DNA of 8,770 nt from an uncultured Oscillibacter sp. (GTDB lineage Bacteria; Bacillota_A; Clostridia; Oscillospirales; Oscillospiraceae), in assembly GCA_951800675.1 (NCBI GenBank), contig CATOKC010000133.1, positions 1-8,770 of the forward strand. The letters run 5' to 3'. This document shows positions 7,343 through 8,770 of this stretch, piece by piece. The notes under the pieces were generated by a model. It was given only the letters and a program-made list of their open reading frames with translations, was not told the DNA's origin and ran no database searches. The number at the start of each line of letters is the position of its first letter. The first letter of the stretch is position 1. The translations under genes were made by a program, and so were the position numbers.

Positions 7343-7593
7343 AAAAGTCGTAAGACTTTATAGACAAGCTCTGCTAAATTTTCTATGAAATACCCAGAAA
7401 ATTTTACAGAATATTTACTTGTTTACCAAAAACCGTAAAGGATTCCCAAAAGAATCATAAATCCGTCATATAAACTGTCAATATGGCAGTTTCAAATCTT
7501 CCCTGGAGATTCGAGGTGACGGATATGCTGGGACGAAACGCTCAATATATACACAAGGCCCCTGCTCATAGCATGTGAGCAGGGGCCTTTTTT
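7343..7593 (+). ncRNA. Candidate structured small RNA or attenuated leader, about 250 nt
   Basis: The AT-rich stretch between the strong promoter and a strong terminator has no convincing ORF but many hairpins. AAAGTC-GTAA-GACTTT lies right at the predicted 5' end (7344-7359). A 9-bp stem joins 7376-7384 to 7396-7404. ATCCGTCA (7461-7468) pairs exactly with TGACGGAT (7517-7524) and encloses two further hairpins, 7472-7492 and 7495-7511, which gives a three-way junction. The terminator follows. It could be a free regulatory RNA, an antisense-type RNA of a mobile element, or a leader/riboswitch that attenuates transcription into the downstream region. I do not recognise it as a known RNA family. 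Confidence 0.5.
7555..7593 (+). terminator. Strong intrinsic terminator
   Basis: AAGGCCCCTGCTCA (7555-7568) and TGAGCAGGGGCCTT (7576-7589) form a perfect 14-bp stem with a 7-base loop, followed by T at 7588-7593. The T tract is on the right only, so it acts on rightward transcription. Confidence 0.92.
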
Positions 7594-7706
7594 CGACAAA
7601 ATTCAACAAATCTAAATCAAATCGGCCAGACGGCAGCTTGTGCTGCCACATCTCCGATAAATGAACAGGAGATAAGTTACCGCCTGTGTGCCGGCCGCGT
7701 AAGCGG
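7594..7706 (+). other. Non-coding leader with stem-loops
   Basis: No gene is seen here. GGCAGC-TTGT-GCTGCC (7632-7647) is a perfect 6-bp hairpin enclosed by ATCGG (7621-7625) pairing with CCGAT (7654-7658). CCGC-GTAA-GCGG (7695-7706) forms a second hairpin just before the Shine-Dalgarno-like AAGGAG at 7711-7716. The arrangement suggests a structured 5' leader for the short ORF that follows. Confidence 0.4.
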
Positions 7707-7727
7707 ACAAAAGGAGATCGACGTGCA

Positions 7728-7829
7728 GTGGCTAAAGCCAAAAAACTGCATGGGATTATCTCACTGTCTGAATATGCCAGAATACACAGCGCTCAATGCC
7801 AAACGAAGCTCTTCTGCGACATGGCTTGA
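7728..7829 (+). pseudogene. Short ORF resembling the start of a helix-turn-helix gene, probably truncated
   Basis: GTG at 7728, with AAGGAG 11 bases upstream, opens a 33-codon frame beginning MAKAKKLHGIISLSEYARIHS. The ISLSEYARIH part resembles the first helix of small MerR/excisionase-like DNA-binding proteins common in Clostridia accessory regions. The rest of such a domain (recognition helix and wing) is missing, and TGA at 7827-7829 ends the frame. After that stop the same frame stays open for 13 more codons, to 7871. Between 7829 and 8011 nothing else is convincing on either strand. An alternative GTG at 7723 opens a longer frame, but its product is compositionally random and overlaps the next XRE gene. 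Confidence 0.3.
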
Positions 7830-7995
7830 GAGACCGGGCACAGCGAAAACACTTTGCAGGCAGTGTTATGAATATTCCCATAAAGCAGACGGTTTTGCGC
7901 ACTGGCGCGAGACTATCTGCTTGTTTTTGTTTTTCAGACATCTGGTAAGATGCCGCAGCCCTCCTTTTCTGACGTTTGACCAACACAAATTTCAG

Positions 7996-8001
7996 AGGAG
8001 G
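7996..8001 (+). promoter_or_regulatory. Ribosome binding site of the second XRE gene
   Basis: AGGAGG lies 10 bases before ATG at 8012. This favours the 8012 start over the upstream in-frame start at 7976, which has no such site and would add twelve residues outside the XRE fold. Confidence 0.75.
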
Positions 8002-8011
8002 CAGGCCGTAT

Positions 8012-8326
8012 ATGGTAAAGCAATACGATTTGAAGGAAAGCGGAAAGCAGATCCGTCAGCTCCGCATGAAAAATGGGTACACGCAGGAAGAACTGGCAAA
8101 GGAGTTAAATATTGACCGGAGCCTTATAAGCTACATCGAAACCGGAAAAAGAGGCTGTACAGTTGATATGCTTGTTCAGTTATCCTCGCTCTTTAACGTA
8201 TCGCTGGATTCACTTATTCTGGGTAAGGAAATTAGTACATCACCAGATAATGCAAACAGGGCTCAGTTAAAGTCTGCGATAGGCGAGTTAATTAACTCTT
8301 TGGAAATCTTTAGAAAGAAACTGTGA
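8012..8326 (+). CDS. Small XRE-family transcriptional regulator
   Basis: The 104-residue protein is almost entirely a Cro/C1-type helix-turn-helix domain (about 8-70): GKQIRQLRMKNGYTQEELAKELNI, then DRSLISYIETGKRGCTVDML and VQLSSLFNVSLDSLIL. A short tail with AIGELINSLEIFRKKL may form a dimerisation helix. Its stop codon lies inside a 15-base dyad that resembles an operator, and a related dyad follows 31 bp downstream, so it may bind near its own 3' end to control the promoter-like sequence at 8392. Codon use is more AT-rich than in the hydrolase operon, as expected for an acquired gene. The family is certain; targets are inferred. Confidence 0.9.
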   Translation: MVKQYDLKESGKQIRQLRMKNGYTQEELAKELNIDRSLISYIETGKRGCTVDMLVQLSSLFNVSLDSLILGKEISTSPDNANRAQLKSAIGELINSLEIFRKKL

Positions 8327-8366
8327 CAAATTGTCACGGAATTTTCAGCGAATGTGACGAATTCAC
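8323..8366. promoter_or_regulatory. Pair of operator-like dyads
   Basis: GTGACAA-A-TTGTCAC (8323-8337) is a perfect 7-bp dyad. GTGA-CGAAT-TCAC (8354-8366) is a related shorter one. Both contain TGTGACRAATT, starting at 8322 and 8353, which is 31 bp apart or about three helical turns. This would allow two dimers to bind on the same DNA face. Binding by the adjacent XRE protein is inferred from position only. Confidence 0.45.
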
Positions 8367-8391
8367 TCTAAAAAAATCCTACACAATTTTC

Positions 8392-8397
8392 TATAAT
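8392..8397 (+). promoter_or_regulatory. Perfect TATAAT box, start of a possible rightward transcript
   Basis: A consensus -10 hexamer lies 25 bases after the second dyad. No good -35 box stands at 16-18 bases, so the promoter may need an activator or may be fortuitous. The RNA would begin near 8404 with hairpin CAGCC-AACA-GGCTG (8405-8418). No gene is seen from 8401 to 8530; a second hairpin, GCCTCTT-GACGA-AAGAGGC, lies at about 8497-8515. Confidence 0.35.
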
Positions 8398-8530
8398 AGG
8401 ACTACAGCCAACAGGCTGAAAACAGAATATCAACAAGTGATGTTCTCCATACCTTGAAAATTTCATATCCGAAGACTTGGATACATTCCTGACGGGGCCT
8501 CTTGACGAAAGAGGCAAGCGACAGCGGAGG

Positions 8531-8770
8531 GTGCGCCAAGACCATCTGTAGAAGCAAGGGATTCAGAAAGGGGGGATCATCTCCCCAGGAGCTTCTATCA
8601 AAGGGCCAAAGAGAAGGTGCCGAGCGGTTCCCACCCGACCGAGAAACAGCCGATGGCAAGCTGTTTTGCGATGATTCCGTCAGCGACAATGATACTCCCG
8701 TCTTTCCGAGCGGAAGGCGGCCGACAGAGATCCTGCCGGGGGTGAGAGTCCCGTGGAGCGGTGAAGCCAG
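8531..8770 (+). mobile_element. Probable 5' part of a group II intron (3' partial)
   Basis: GTGCGCCAAGA at 8531 agrees with the bacterial group II intron 5' consensus GUGCGMCMAGA. After it, TAGAAGC (8549-8555) pairs with GCTTCTA and encloses a GGGG...CCCC hairpin, like the first stem of domain I. Further on, AAACAGC...GCTGTTT forms a stem near 8645-8665. Near the window end, GGGTGAGAGTCCCG followed by GTGAAGCCAG closely resembles the GGGUGAGAGUCCCG...GUGAAGGCAG segment that I recall from the Oceanobacillus group IIC intron. No ORF is expected in this part; a reverse transcriptase/maturase would lie to the right, outside the window. The family is moderately supported. The exact 5' boundary is uncertain, because the IIC-like motif sits farther from the proposed start than in that intron. 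Confidence 0.45.

Noticed and set aside
7496..7530. GATTCGA resembling a tRNA T-loop
   Set aside because: There is no acceptor stem, anticodon arm or D-loop at suitable distances.
7555..7593. Palindromic repeat considered as a CRISPR unit
   Set aside because: It occurs only once with no regular spacers; the T tract marks it as a terminator.
7478..7741. Minus-strand frame of 87 codons
   Set aside because: It runs through the strong terminator hairpin and the candidate RNA and shows no recognisable domain.
7756..7986. Minus-strand frame of 76 codons
   Set aside because: It is rich in Arg/Cys with no motif or good ribosome binding site, so it was treated as chance.
7723..8115. Plus-strand frame of 130 codons from GTG at 7723
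   Set aside because: It has no domain, random-looking composition and overlaps the clear XRE gene in another frame. The GTG at 7728 gives a more protein-like start.
8402..8689. Minus-strand frame of 95 codons
   Set aside because: It lies across the hairpin-rich, intron-like sequence, and no family motif was seen.

Overview
The window looks like chromosomal DNA of an anaerobic gut-type Clostridia bacterium (Bacillota, possibly Oscillospiraceae-like). This is inferred from strong AGGAGG ribosome binding sites, the GC-rich coding style of the first 5.5 kb, the sugar-degrading gene families and the neighbouring small regulators. No rRNA, tRNA or taxonomic marker gene is present, so the assignment is tentative.

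Region 1 (1-5582) is a plus-strand glycoside hydrolase operon. It holds a five-bladed-propeller GH43-type enzyme with a discoidin-like domain (its 5' end is outside the window), a GH35/GH42-like enzyme with a DUF5597 C-terminus that overlaps it by one base, and a complete GH3 beta-glycosidase 50 bases downstream. A hairpin terminator that can work in both directions closes the unit. The second and third proteins have no signal peptide, so they probably trim imported oligosaccharides in the cytoplasm. No transporter is visible here.

Region 2 (5583-6465) is gene debris. It contains the C-terminal part of a TetR-type regulator on the minus strand, joined to the middle of a second, different GH3 gene on the plus strand. 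That GH3 remnant lacks both ends and has a one-base frameshift in a run of six G.

Region 3 (6466-7273) has a stand-alone PhoB-type winged-helix protein with a TTG start, convergent with a small XRE-family repressor. Between them lies a perfect 23-bp inverted repeat with a 3-base loop.

Region 4 (7274-8011) has no convincing full-length gene, but it is rich in structure. Two promoter-like sequences of opposite direction occupy the same 30 bases. The rightward one leads into about 250 AT-rich bases that fold into several hairpins, including an apparent three-way junction, and end in a 14-bp terminator with six T. More hairpins then precede a 33-codon ORF that looks like a truncated helix-turn-helix gene.

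Region 5 (8012-8770) has a second small XRE regulator, two related operator-like dyads 31 bp apart at its 3' end, a TATAAT box and, from 8531, a sequence resembling the 5' part of a group II intron that continues past the window edge. The right third therefore looks like a mobile-element or accessory segment next to a carbohydrate locus. The best candidates for something undescribed are the structured RNA at about 7343-7593 with its overlapping divergent promoters, and the intron-like RNA at the right edge.
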